DNA from: Subsaxibacter sp. CAU 1640
GTDB taxonomy: Bacteria > Bacteroidota > Bacteroidia > Flavobacteriales > Flavobacteriaceae
Reading direction: 5' to 3'
Length of the DNA: 64,000 nt
Assembly (NCBI RefSeq): GCF_023156585.1
Contig: NZ_JALNMI010000005.1
Coordinates: 62,001 to 126,000, forward strand
Part shown: one piece after another, positions 54,092-61,970 of the stretch
Numbering within the stretch: position 1 is the stretch's first letter
Layout of the letters: each line of letters starts with the position of its first letter
Notes under the pieces: model-generated
Told to the model about the DNA's origin: nothing
Database searches by the model: none
What the model saw: the letters and a program-made list of their open reading frames with translations, nothing else
Program-made: the position numbers and the translations under genes

Positions 54092-54991
54092 ATGAAAAAA
54101 GTTATTAAATCTTCGAAAGTATCAGATACGTTAAACGACCTTGCAAAAGGTTTTGAGTCCAACAATCAAGCGGCAGAGCAAGCCGTTGAGTCGTCTACCA
54201 CTGCCGCAGAGTCTCCACAAGAGGCACAGGCAGAACCCCAAGAAGAACCTCAACCAAAGGCAAAGAAAAGAGCCGCACACATCAATGAACAAGGCAATTC
54301 TAATAATGTGTTTAATTTCGATTTACTCATCGCATTCGTCATCGGTTTCGGCACCAGGTATCTTCCTAGTAACTCTCTTTTATTGCTCACCCACTTGCAG
54401 TCAGTCTATGCTCTGGCAGTACAGTGCATGGCAGATGTCAATAGTGCCTTCAACGAATTTAAGCAGGTATTGGATATTCGCTATAACCTATATGTCAAGA
54501 TGCCATTTTTGGCAACACGCATGATGGGAGAGTTGCGTTCATGCGGTGCCAGTAAAGAAACCATCAGCAAGGCGCAGTCTTATAATAATAAGATTCAAGG
54601 TAGACGTGTGGCAAAAATCGACCCTAACTCATCAGATAAGGTCATCAGTGCCAGCCAAAAATCCTTTGCACAGCGTCTCAATAATTTTGACGGTATGGTA
54701 GGCGTATGCGCTATTGAAGGATTGTATGCACCTGCAGAAATGACACTAAAAATAAATGCTCTCAAAGCTTTTATAGAAGAAATTCAAGTAGCCAATACCG
54801 CTGTGGCGATGGCAAATGCCAAGTTAGCAAATGCACGTACAGAGCGAAACAATGTCTTGTATCATCCTACCACAGGTTTGGTGGCCATTGCACTGCAAGT
54901 CAAACAATATGTTCAGGCAGTGTATGGCTTCAAAAGTCCAGAGTTCAAACAGGTCCATCGTCTTAAGTTCAAAACCAACGTAAAACTATAG
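54092..54991 (+). CDS. Uncharacterised protein, paralog of the gene at 33710
   Basis: A protein of 299 residues. The first ~70 residues are low-complexity and Glu/Ala/Gln-rich (NNQAAEQAVESSTTAAES, EEPQPKAKKR). The rest is helical, with the family pattern described for the 33710 gene: LYAPAEMTLKINALKAFIEEIQ, VANTAVAMANAKLANARTERNNVLYHPTTGLVAIALQVKQYVQAVYG, SPEFKQVHRLKFK. It has no signal. ATG at 54092 is chosen since the long upstream open part lies in the conserved leader RNA. A terminator follows. Function unknown. Confidence 0.65.
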   Translation: MKKVIKSSKVSDTLNDLAKGFESNNQAAEQAVESSTTAAESPQEAQAEPQEEPQPKAKKRAAHINEQGNSNNVFNFDLLIAFVIGFGTRYLPSNSLLLLTHLQSVYALAVQCMADVNSAFNEFKQVLDIRYNLYVKMPFLATRMMGELRSCGASKETISKAQSYNNKIQGRRVAKIDPNSSDKVISASQKSFAQRLNNFDGMVGVCAIEGLYAPAEMTLKINALKAFIEEIQVANTAVAMANAKLANARTERNNVLYHPTTGLVAIALQVKQYVQAVYGFKSPEFKQVHRLKFKTNVKL

Positions 54992-55017
54992 ACCCTTTAC
55001 AAAAAAAAGAGTCCTTC

Positions 55018-55044
55018 AAATCCCCGTCCACGCGGGGATTTTTT
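55018..55044 (+). terminator. Terminator of the 54092 gene
   Basis: AATCCCCG (55019-55026) pairs with CGGGGATT (55033-55040) and T-run. A second palindrome TCCCCAC/GTGGGGA lies at 55048-55065. Both belong to the small CCCCG palindrome class. Up to 55323 nothing else is recognisable apart from TGGCTATG/CATAGCCA (about 55228 and 55270). Confidence 0.8.
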
Positions 55045-55323
55045 ACATCCCCACGAAAGTGGGGACCTCATTTTCATCCCGACCATATGTCACCATCTTG
55101 TCCATTCGAGTGATTTTGTCATAAAAACATGACATTATAATCTTTTGCTATTCATATATTCACTTTGATAACTCATAAAAAAAAGGTATTATTGATAGAG
55201 CGCAATTACTCTTAATAAAAGTGAAATGGCTATGGCACAAACTCGCTATAAAAAAGTGATAAAAGTAGCGCATAGCCAGCCAATTTAAGTGGATAAGAGA
55301 AACAAAATAGCGCATATAAACAA

Positions 55324-55330
55324 GTTAGGC
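55324..55330 (+). other. GTTAGGC motif before the first cassette-like gene
   Basis: GTTAGGC fits GTTRRRY, the core of integron attC sites, and lies six bases before the ATG at 55336. An inverted GCCTAAC lies at 56144-56150, 14 bases after the stop. Confidence 0.4.
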
Positions 55331-55335
55331 AAAAT

Positions 55336-56130
55336 ATGAAATCAGCATTTCTTCTAATATTTTCGATATGCAATGTGATATTATCATTTGCCCAAAATGA
55401 GGATTGGGAATCAAAAGATGAAATTCTAATTGGAAGTGTAGTTCAATCATTAAATAGCCCAAATAATCTTTTTGAGCTATTTGAGAAACATGAGCAATTA
55501 AAATCGCCAATAAGTTTAGGTTTTGGTTATGTCAATAAAAATTATGTTATATATGGAGGCTATATCTCTATCTGGTGTGATTTTATTTTTTATAAAGACT
55601 CTTTAGTCAGTTTTATCCTCAAACCCCAACTTCCATATAATCCAACAAATAAGCAATTAAACAAATATTTAAATTGGTATAACAATGAATTCCAAATTAC
55701 CAAAGACACACTTATAAGACCAAAATACTATAATTATGATACATTTAAAGAGCCATTAAAATACTATAAAGGTAGTTTAAGTGAAGACGATGAAATTCAG
55801 TTTTACATGTCAACTGAATCTGGACTGATTTATGGGGAGCAAGATGAAAAAAGTCATTGTGCACTTGAAAATTGGGTGTATTACCAAAAAATAGAACATA
55901 AAATCAATAAAGAAATTGCTATTCTACTTATGTACAGTAAAAATCCGATATCCAGATTAAGAGCGGTTGAATACTACTACAATCACCGCGAGAAATTCAT
56001 CAAGGAAAAAGATGAATTGGAAAAATGGATATTTTTTCTAACGGTAAACCCAGCCATAATCTGGGATATAGTCGGCTGTATTATGGATTATCAATTATCT
56101 GAAACGATTATCAAAAGATTATCGGAATAA
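55336..56130 (+). CDS. Secreted protein of unknown function, cassette-like
   Basis: A protein of 264 residues with a Sec signal ending in SFAQ. The mature protein is acidic to neutral and rich in Tyr, Asn and Lys (GFGYVNKNYVIYGGYISIW, LNKYLNWYNNEFQITKDTLIRPKYYNYDTF), with an armadillo/HEAT-like C-terminal stretch (NPISRLRAVEYYYNHREKFIK). No family is recognised. Base composition is clearly more AT-rich than the dehydrogenase gene at 58244. It is bounded exactly by GTTAGGC and GCCTAAC, which suggests a transferred unit. Confidence 0.6.
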   Translation: MKSAFLLIFSICNVILSFAQNEDWESKDEILIGSVVQSLNSPNNLFELFEKHEQLKSPISLGFGYVNKNYVIYGGYISIWCDFIFYKDSLVSFILKPQLPYNPTNKQLNKYLNWYNNEFQITKDTLIRPKYYNYDTFKEPLKYYKGSLSEDDEIQFYMSTESGLIYGEQDEKSHCALENWVYYQKIEHKINKEIAILLMYSKNPISRLRAVEYYYNHREKFIKEKDELEKWIFFLTVNPAIIWDIVGCIMDYQLSETIIKRLSE

Positions 56131-56143
56131 GAATAAATACTTT

Positions 56144-56271
56144 GCCTAACACCATATATAAGCTATGGCTTGGTCAGTCCTCATTTGGATACAAGCATGA
56201 AGTGCGAACTGGCGAAGCAAAGTCCTCGCTGATTTTTATAACAAGCCGCGCATAAAGCCATTACCTTCACT
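56144..56271 (+). repeat. attC-like spacer between the two cassette-like genes
   Basis: Starts GCCTAAC. It contains GGCTTG (about 56167-56172) and CAAGCC near 56242-56247, which can pair, and ends close to the ATG of the next gene. It lacks a clear GTTRRRY at its end, so the attC match is only partial. Confidence 0.35.
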
Positions 56272-56925
56272 ATGAAAAAACACATTAATTCTTATTTATT
56301 TCTCTGGATAGCCCTGCTATTGATGTGTTTAAGTTGCTCCAAGTCAAAAACACCTGATTATGCATCAGAGATGAAAAGTTGTCTTAATGATACTGATAGA
56401 AAGCTTATTAATGACGCCGTTCAATTATTTGAAAAAAAATTAGCCCATAAATATCAAAGGCAATCCATTGGCAAAGCATACATATCTTACATAAAAGAGT
56501 TACATACTCAAGAAGTCGAACCTGATTTTATTTTGTCAGCAGAAACCAAAACCATAATAGACAGTCTAAAAAATGGTGGCACTTATGACAAGATTTGGAA
56601 AAAATTAGAAACTATTTTAAAGGAAAATAATCGATATAAAGATGGAGTAAAAACCATAGACATTTACACCCTCGATCCAAATGGAATTTATCTCAATTGT
56701 TTGATAGAAACGAGTAAGAATAAAATTATCAAAAAGCATCTAATGCGGAAGAGAGAAACTCCAGAATTTAGTTATGCATTTGCCGTAGAAGACTTCTCTT
56801 CAAATTTTACCGAAAAGGATTTTGATGATAATTTGAATAGAATGATTATAGCCATCAATTATTATTATGAGTTATATTCTCTGTTTGAGTATCTCAAAAT
56901 AATTAAAGAAGTTAAGGCCCAATAG
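56272..56925 (+). CDS. Lipoprotein of unknown function, cassette-like
   Basis: A protein of 217 residues. Lipoprotein signal with MCLSCS. The mature part is helical and charged: SCLNDTDRKLINDAVQLFEKKLAHKY, SYIKELHTQEVEPDFILSAETKTIIDSLKNGG, then KTIDIYTLDPNGIYLNCLIE and a C-terminal NRMIIAINYYYELYSLFEYL. No family is recognised. AT-rich like its neighbour. It has a short spacer to the first gene and no terminator between, so they might share a transcript. Confidence 0.6.
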   Translation: MKKHINSYLFLWIALLLMCLSCSKSKTPDYASEMKSCLNDTDRKLINDAVQLFEKKLAHKYQRQSIGKAYISYIKELHTQEVEPDFILSAETKTIIDSLKNGGTYDKIWKKLETILKENNRYKDGVKTIDIYTLDPNGIYLNCLIETSKNKIIKKHLMRKRETPEFSYAFAVEDFSSNFTEKDFDDNLNRMIIAINYYYELYSLFEYLKIIKEVKAQ

Positions 56926-57122
56926 CCCAAATTCACAATCCGCGCGCTCCAAACCCCTAACTTCAATCTCCCAATAAAAACCCTATGTCGCCACAGGCGA
57001 CAACCCGAAGATTCGGCGTAGCCAAACCCCAATCAGTATTGTTAGAATTTCAAAGAGTTCTTTTTGTTTCGCTTTTCGCATCGTAACGGGTGAACAAAAA
57101 ACCGCAGGCTAGACTTTTTTTG

Positions 57123-57153
57123 TTACTTTTTTGGGGCGATGCCAAAAAAGTAA
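57123..57153. repeat. TTACTTTTTTGG palindrome
   Basis: TTACTTTTTTGG (57123-57134) pairs with CCAAAAAAGTAA (57142-57153), loop GGCGATG. It is the same type of palindrome as at 20532-20557. Between 56926 and 57300 there is no supported gene; AAAAATACCTCTCGA at 57188-57202 is shared with the 20.5-kb region. Confidence 0.75.
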
Positions 57154-57302
57154 GTAAGATTAGCTTTGAACGAGTGGTTTTACTCGAAGAGTAAAAATAC
57201 CTCTCGATTGGCAAAGTCTTTTTTGGGAAGCCTGCCCGTGCTTGACACGGGGTCTAGGACCAGCAAAAAACGAACATAAGGTAAAGCATCCTTAAATACC
57301 TT

Positions 57303-57510
57303 CAAGCCATCCCTCGCAGTCCCCGAGCAATCCCTCGCAGTCCTCGAGCAATCACTCGTAGTCCTCAAGCATTCCCTCGGTGTCCTCAAGCCATCCCTCG
57401 GTATCCTCAAGCCATCCCTCGCAGTCCTCAAGCCATCCCTCGCAGTCCTCAAGCAATCCCTCGCAGTTCTCGAGCAATCACTCGGTATCCTCGAGCAATC
57501 ACTCGCATCC
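57303..57510 (-). repeat. 21-bp minisatellite behind tmRNA, ten units
   Basis: Ten consecutive 21-base units (the last shortened to 19), consensus CAAGCCATCCCTCGCAGTCC plus T on the plus strand, with CGAGCAATCACTCG variants. The long open frame through it (DCSRTARDCLRTARDG type) runs into the tmRNA gene, so I treat it as non-coding. Confidence 0.85.
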
Positions 57511-57512
57511 AT

Positions 57513-57548
57513 AAAAAAGCCCTCTGTCACAAAAAAGCAACAGAGGGC
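57513..57548 (-). terminator. tmRNA terminator
   Basis: On the minus strand GCCCTCTGT pairs with ACAGAGGGC, followed by TTTTTT. It ends directly before the first minisatellite unit. Confidence 0.9.
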
Positions 57549-57553
57549 ATCAG

Positions 57554-57947
57554 TGGAGCCGGAGAGAATCGAACTCTCGTCCAAACAAGTCATCAAAGGG
57601 CTTTCTACACGTTTATTCTTTTCTTGTTTTTTCGAGTGCAAGCTGGTTAAAGACAACCCACTTACACCTTATCTTCTTTAGTTTCAAGAGCAAGTCAAAG
57701 CGCCTCACTCCCTATGTCAACTTTTACGATGCCCCTATGCTGACCGCCGCTGACCAGGGCTTTCAAGGGACATTTAGCCTCTCTACCTTGTAGAGATAAG
57801 CGCAATCTTACTATGATTCAGATTAAGCAGCTAAAGCGTAGTTATTCTCGCCGTTTAAAAGGTTGATATCGTCTTTTACGTGTTTCAATATCATGACACG
57901 ACGTGCTTACCATTCAATAAATCTCGCTGTCAAAACCAGTCGACCCC
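57554..57947 (-). ncRNA. ssrA: Transfer-messenger RNA
   Basis: About 394 bases. The 5' end GGGGTCGACTGGTTTTGACA has the acceptor strand and the conserved tRNA-like domain; the 3' end is GAGAGTTCGATTCTCTCCGG then CTCCA (T-arm with TTCGATT and acceptor). GGGGTCG pairs with CGGCTCC with two wobbles. CCA is not encoded. The tag frame at 57823-57852 reads GGC GAG AAT AAC TAC GCT TTA GCT GCT TAA, i.e. GENNYALAA, a typical Bacteroidota tag. tmRNA rescues stalled ribosomes with SmpB and marks the product for proteolysis. Confidence 0.97.
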
Positions 57948-58104
57948 ATAAATTCCCTGCCAAAGCAGAGATTTCTATATCAAAAAGTAATTCTTCTTTT
58001 TTATGGCGTTACCCTTTTCCGCAAAAGCTCCAAAGGGTCAGGTTTTCCGCTATATCTTTTGCCGAAAAGGCAAAAGGATGCCGCTTCAACCCTTAACGCG
58101 GACG

Positions 58105-58112
58105 CAAAGTTA
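58105..58112 (-). promoter_or_regulatory. Possible tmRNA promoter
   Basis: TAACTTTG on the minus strand, with TTG about 22 bases upstream, 158 bases before the tmRNA 5' end. An internal palindrome (CTCTGCTTTGGCAGGG) lies between it and the tmRNA. A nearer promoter could not be found. The plus-strand part of 57948-58243 shows no gene before 58244. Confidence 0.4.
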
Positions 58113-58243
58113 CCAAAAAGTTTGCTTTACCCTGCAAATCCTCTTATTTTCGTGCAAATATTATTCCACATTTCTAAATGTCATAAAAAAACATTTGTGA
58201 ATTCGTGGCAAGTTTTTTCAATAACTCATTATCTTATTAATAA

Positions 58244-59446
58244 ATGAAATTCGCCATCATCAAAGAACGCAAAACCCCGCCCGACCGTCGCGTGGTCTTC
58301 TCACCAGAAAAATTGGCAGAAGCCAGAAAGCAGTTTCCACAGGCAGAGTTTGTTGTCGAAAGTAGCGACATACGTGTGTTCCCAGATGAAACCTACCGTA
58401 AATTAGGTTTTACCGTCACTGATGATGTGTCAGATGCAGATGTGATGCTCGGTGTTAAAGAGGTGCCTATCGATGCCTTGATTCCGAACAAGAAGTATTT
58501 CTTCTTCTCACATACCATCAAAAAACAACCATATAACCGCAAACTCCTTCAAGCCATTCTCGAAAAGAATATAGAGTTGTTAGACCACGAAACCATTGTC
58601 AAAAAAAGTGGCGCACGTCTCATAGGTTTTGGGCGATACGCAGGTTTGGTTGGTGCTTATAATGGTTTTAGAGCGTTAGGATTAAGAGATGGACTCTTCA
58701 ACCTTCCGAAAGTAGAAACACTTAAGGATCTAAACGAAGTCAAGGCCGAACTCGATAAAATAACGCTTCCCAACATCAAAATCCTATTGTCAGGAACAGG
58801 AAAAGTGGCTTATGGCGCAAAGGAAATCCTCGATCATCTAAAAATCAAGGAGGTCAGTGATGCCCTGTACCTCACCAGCAAGTTCACAGAGCCTGTGTAT
58901 TGTATGGTAGACGTGATGGAATACAACAAGCGCAAAGACGGCAAAGTAGGAGAGAAGTATGCTTTTTACAAAGACCCATCAGGCTACGAAAGCAATTTTA
59001 TGCCCTACGCCAAACAGACCGATATGTTCATTGCAGGACATTTTTACGGCAACAATGCGCCTTATTTGTTCACTAGAAAAGACGCCAAGTCAAAAGGTTT
59101 CAACATCAATCTCGTGGCAGACATTTCCTGCGACGTCGATGGGCCAGTGGCTTCGACCTTGCGCGCTTCCACAATCGCCGATCCTTTTTATGGCTATGAC
59201 CCAAAAACGGAAAAGGAAGTCGCTTTTGACGCACCCAATGCTATTACGGTTATGGCAGTCGACAATCTTCCTTGCGAATTGCCAAAAGACGCCAGTGAAG
59301 GTTTTGGCGAAATGTTTTTGGAAAATGTCATTCCTGCCTTCTTCAATAATGATGAACGCGGTATCCTCAAACGTGCAAAGATCACTGAAAACGGCAAACT
59401 CACAGAACGTTTTAAGTATTTACAGAATTACGTCGACGGTAAATAG
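58244..59446 (+). CDS. NAD(P)-dependent saccharopine/alanine dehydrogenase-like oxidoreductase
   Basis: A protein of 400 residues. N-terminal AlaDh_PNT-type domain: IIKERKTPPDRRVVFSPEKLAEARKQFP, VFPDETYRKLGFTVTDDVSDADVMLGVKEVP, YFFFSHTIKKQPYNRKLL. The NAD-binding part has ILLSGTGKVAYGAKEIL and FINLVADISCDVDGPVASTLRASTIADP-like INLVADISCDVDGPVAST. This is the lysine-forming saccharopine dehydrogenase (LYS1)-like branch. In Bacteroidota the reaction is not proven; lysine or another amino acid is the likely substrate. It is preceded by an AT-rich region and is monocistronic. Confidence 0.8.
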   Translation: MKFAIIKERKTPPDRRVVFSPEKLAEARKQFPQAEFVVESSDIRVFPDETYRKLGFTVTDDVSDADVMLGVKEVPIDALIPNKKYFFFSHTIKKQPYNRKLLQAILEKNIELLDHETIVKKSGARLIGFGRYAGLVGAYNGFRALGLRDGLFNLPKVETLKDLNEVKAELDKITLPNIKILLSGTGKVAYGAKEILDHLKIKEVSDALYLTSKFTEPVYCMVDVMEYNKRKDGKVGEKYAFYKDPSGYESNFMPYAKQTDMFIAGHFYGNNAPYLFTRKDAKSKGFNINLVADISCDVDGPVASTLRASTIADPFYGYDPKTEKEVAFDAPNAITVMAVDNLPCELPKDASEGFGEMFLENVIPAFFNNDERGILKRAKITENGKLTERFKYLQNYVDGK

Positions 59447-59583
59447 GAAACTATTCTATGCATTAATTGCAACAGTTTATATTGGTTTATAGTTGGGCCA
59501 CAATAGTTTATGCCCATACAACATAAAAATCTCACTAAAATAAGTTACCTTTAGGGGGTATAACCAATTAACAATCAATAATT

Positions 59584-60138
59584 ATGAGATTAAATTATGT
59601 ATTATTTTTGATTGCCCTAATCTTTATGAGTTGTAACGATAACAAAAAAATGGAATCCGATGAAGCCAAAGAAATGGCAAGGGTAGACTCAATTTTTAAA
59701 AAGAATTCCGAGACGGTTATGAAAGACATCCGTAACTGGGAAAGCGAAAAACCTGATTACTCCATTTACGCTGACAATTTTGTAGGCCTAGAAACAATGT
59801 ATGGCGCCGAGAAAGATTCCTTCAATTTGGAGGATATGAAAGAAGGCGACAAGCGCATCCTTGCAGTGTGGGATTTCGAGTTACTTGAAGACCCAGTAAT
59901 GCTTCCAGGTGTTAATTCAGAGACTATAAAACCGGATGGCTCCGTGAGATACTATGGAACTTGGAGAATCACACGTCCTGCCACAGATTCGACATCAAAA
60001 CGTACTGCAGATGTAAAAACCTACGCATCTCATGATTTTGATGAAAACGGTAAAATCATATATTCACAAATGTATGCCGATTTTGGTGGCATTTGGAATC
60101 ATTTGATGGTCGCAAAAGACTCAATGAAAACAAAATGA
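59584..60138 (+). CDS. Lipoprotein with a SnoaL/NTF2-like domain
   Basis: A protein of 184 residues. Lipoprotein signal with LIFMSC. The mature part resembles an NTF2/SnoaL-like fold: IRNWESEKPDYSIYADNFVGLETMYG near the start, AVWDFELLEDPVMLPG, VRYYGTWRITRP and KTYASHDFDENGKIIYSQMYADF, with the last part typical of the family. No active site can be assigned. A TTACCTTTA box lies about 40 bases before the ATG (59543-59552), close to the consensus. A bidirectional terminator follows. Confidence 0.65.
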   Translation: MRLNYVLFLIALIFMSCNDNKKMESDEAKEMARVDSIFKKNSETVMKDIRNWESEKPDYSIYADNFVGLETMYGAEKDSFNLEDMKEGDKRILAVWDFELLEDPVMLPGVNSETIKPDGSVRYYGTWRITRPATDSTSKRTADVKTYASHDFDENGKIIYSQMYADFGGIWNHLMVAKDSMKTK

Positions 60139-60155
60139 AATGATGATAACCCATT

Positions 60156-60187
60156 AAAAAAGCCGAGCATTTGCTTGGCTTTTTTTT
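60156..60187. terminator. Bidirectional terminator
   Basis: AAGCC-g-AGCA pairs with TGCT-t-GGCTT, A/T-runs on both sides, between convergent genes. Confidence 0.85.
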
Positions 60188-60204
60188 TAAAGTTGACTCA
60201 ACAA

Positions 60205-60936
60205 CTAAATTTTATTTTTCGGAAGTGGAAAATATTCAGTAGGCTTAAAGTCAGATACGTTTAAATCCAAAGTATAATAATGCATGTTGTCTTTCTTGTC
60301 AAACTCACAATTTTTATTGGTGTCTTCCACGCTGTTAAAATAAAGTCGGTTGTTGGCGAGTATCGTTTTCCACTCTCTCAAATCTTCAAAATCCGGAAGT
60401 AATTTGGTGAAATTAGAACCGTCAATATTGCTGATGTATAAGGTTCTAACGTCACCATAATCCAGTTTTTGGTCATTGTTGGTGTCAAAGTCGCGCACTT
60501 CATAAATGATAACAGTCTTGCCAGAATTCTTATAGACATCCTTTAAAAAACTCATTTCGGTAATTCGGATGATTTTGTTTGTAAGTGGCATCAATTCAGT
60601 CGAATCGATATGCTGAAACGATACATTTGTCAGATTGTTCACGGAAAACACATCACCACCTCTAGAGACTGATATGCCAAAGCCATCATCATAATCAGAA
60701 GAAGAGGATGAATAAGAACCAAGCTTATATCTGTTTTCTGTTTTATAAAACCCAATGGGATGTATAAGATAATTGGTGCTATCCAATAGTATTGGCAAAT
60801 CTGCAATCTCAATGGTAGAGGTGTCTTTTTTTAATTCCGGGAGCGCTTTCGGGTCTTGTACAATTTTTCGGTTGTCGTTGTCATCGCAGCTCATCAATGA
60901 TGCTAGGCTGATGCATAAAATGAATAGTTTTTTCAT
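60205..60936 (-). CDS. Lipoprotein of unknown function with Ca-binding-like repeats
   Basis: A protein of 243 residues. Lipoprotein signal with LASLMSC, then a polar linker. Two stretches look like Asp-rich loops: DTNNDQKLDYGDV and DTNKNCEFDKKDN, similar to dockerin/EF-hand calcium loops. The domain between resembles a propeller strand set (TLYISNIDGSNFTKLLPDFEDLREWKTILANNRLYF). No family is named. It is last on a minus-strand run of membrane genes, starting ten bases after the stop of the DUF1361 gene. Confidence 0.65.
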   Translation of the reverse strand: MKKLFILCISLASLMSCDDNDNRKIVQDPKALPELKKDTSTIEIADLPILLDSTNYLIHPIGFYKTENRYKLGSYSSSSSDYDDGFGISVSRGGDVFSVNNLTNVSFQHIDSTELMPLTNKIIRITEMSFLKDVYKNSGKTVIIYEVRDFDTNNDQKLDYGDVRTLYISNIDGSNFTKLLPDFEDLREWKTILANNRLYFNSVEDTNKNCEFDKKDNMHYYTLDLNVSDFKPTEYFPLPKNKI

Positions 60937-60946
60937 TATGAAAGAT

Positions 60947-61606
60947 TTAAAAATTGGTTTTTAACGATTTTATCATCCCAAACCCAACGTACAAAAATGC
61001 ACCAAAGGTCAGGGTAAATACCCAAGCTTGCATATGCTGTGTTGGGTGAATGGCAATGTCTATGATATCAGTAAATAATTGTGATGGATGCTGAATGATT
61101 TCCCACGAATTGTAGCGAAGAAATCTGCCTAAATACATTCCAAAGCCTGTCAAAAAGATGACAAAGCACATCAATATAAACAGCCATCTTTTGGAAACAT
61201 AATTTTTCAAAATCTCCTCCATATCCATCAACGATTGAAAGAATACTATCAATCCGTTGAAAGCGAATGAGGTCACAACCAAAACATCCAGCCACATCAA
61301 ATAATGCTCACTGGAACGCAAATGCAAAAGGTCGGTCACGATATATGGTGCATTCGGTAGAAACAACAACCAAATTCCAAACCACGCCATCAAAACAAAT
61401 TTGTTGAGATGTTCTTTCTCTCTTAAATAGGTGGTGATAACGAATGGAATGACTGCCAAAAACAGATTCCACACCAGAAACAGAAAGAAGAACGATTGGT
61501 TCAGTTTCATTCTGATTGCGAGTAATACAAGGCTCAAGGTCATCGACAGCATCAGCATCGACAGGAGTTTGTAGCGTGTAAGGATGATATTTTTAACGTG
61601 TTCCAT
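60947..61606 (-). CDS. DUF1361 membrane protein
   Basis: A protein of 219 residues with six membrane helices. DUF1361 signature: WNLFLAVIPFVI, WFGIWLLFLPNAPYIVTDLLHL, WLDVLVVTSFAFNGLIVFFQSL, and FVIFLTGFGMYLGRFLRYNSWEI. Function unknown. ATG at 61606 is chosen; it overlaps the DUF2809 gene by 14 bases, so they are translated together. Confidence 0.9.
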   Translation of the reverse strand: MEHVKNIILTRYKLLSMLMLSMTLSLVLLAIRMKLNQSFFFLFLVWNLFLAVIPFVITTYLREKEHLNKFVLMAWFGIWLLFLPNAPYIVTDLLHLRSSEHYLMWLDVLVVTSFAFNGLIVFFQSLMDMEEILKNYVSKRWLFILMCFVIFLTGFGMYLGRFLRYNSWEIIQHPSQLFTDIIDIAIHPTQHMQAWVFTLTFGAFLYVGFGMIKSLKTNF

Positions 61607-61970
61607 AGTTTTTAAAGATAAATTCAACAAGTAATACAAAAAGGATTCCCAAGGTATAGGCTACCAAATCCGAGATATGAAAAGTACTTCCAAAGATGAT
61701 TTTGGCAATGTGATTGTTCTCAAGATTGAAATACTTCAGGAAGTTGGTAAGCTGCAAAAATTCAATAGCGAATGAAAAAATTAAAACTCCAATGGCAACC
61801 ACCATCGGCTTCAAATCAAAAAAGCTTTTGACAAAACAATACATCAAAATAACTACCAAAAAGTCGCCAAACGTATGTCTGATAAAACCACCTTTTAGGT
61901 AAATGGCAATGAGTGCTTCGGTTATGAGAAGCAGCACAAAAAGAATAAAATAGGTCTTATTGAACTTCAT
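61593..61970 (-). CDS. DUF2809 membrane protein
   Basis: A protein of 125 residues with four membrane helices. DUF2809 features: IYLKGGFIRHTFGDFLVVILMYCFVKSFF, FSFAIEFLQLTNFLKYF and TFHISDLVAYTLGILFVLLVE. Function unknown. Its ATG overlaps the stop of the SanA gene (TAATG). Often found as a single-gene unit in Bacteroidota; here it is in the middle of an operon-like run of five or more genes. Confidence 0.9.
   Translation of the reverse strand: MKFNKTYFILFVLLLITEALIAIYLKGGFIRHTFGDFLVVILMYCFVKSFFDLKPMVVAIGVLIFSFAIEFLQLTNFLKYFNLENNHIAKIIFGSTFHISDLVAYTLGILFVLLVEFIFKNYGTR

Noticed and set aside
57554-57640. Possible tRNA gene (T-arm GAGAGTTCGATTCTCTC and an acceptor-like end)
   Set aside because: No anticodon arm follows at tRNA distance. 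The sequence is the 3' domain of tmRNA, with the 5' domain about 300 bases away.
57180-57656. Open frame with DCSRTARDG-type repeats on the minus strand
   Set aside because: Its first third lies in the tmRNA 3' domain and crosses the tmRNA terminator; the rest is the 21-base array. Not credible as a protein gene.
58003-58247. Small plus-strand frames between tmRNA and the dehydrogenase gene
   Set aside because: They are short, overlap each other in different frames, and cover a region with the likely tmRNA promoter; no conserved features.
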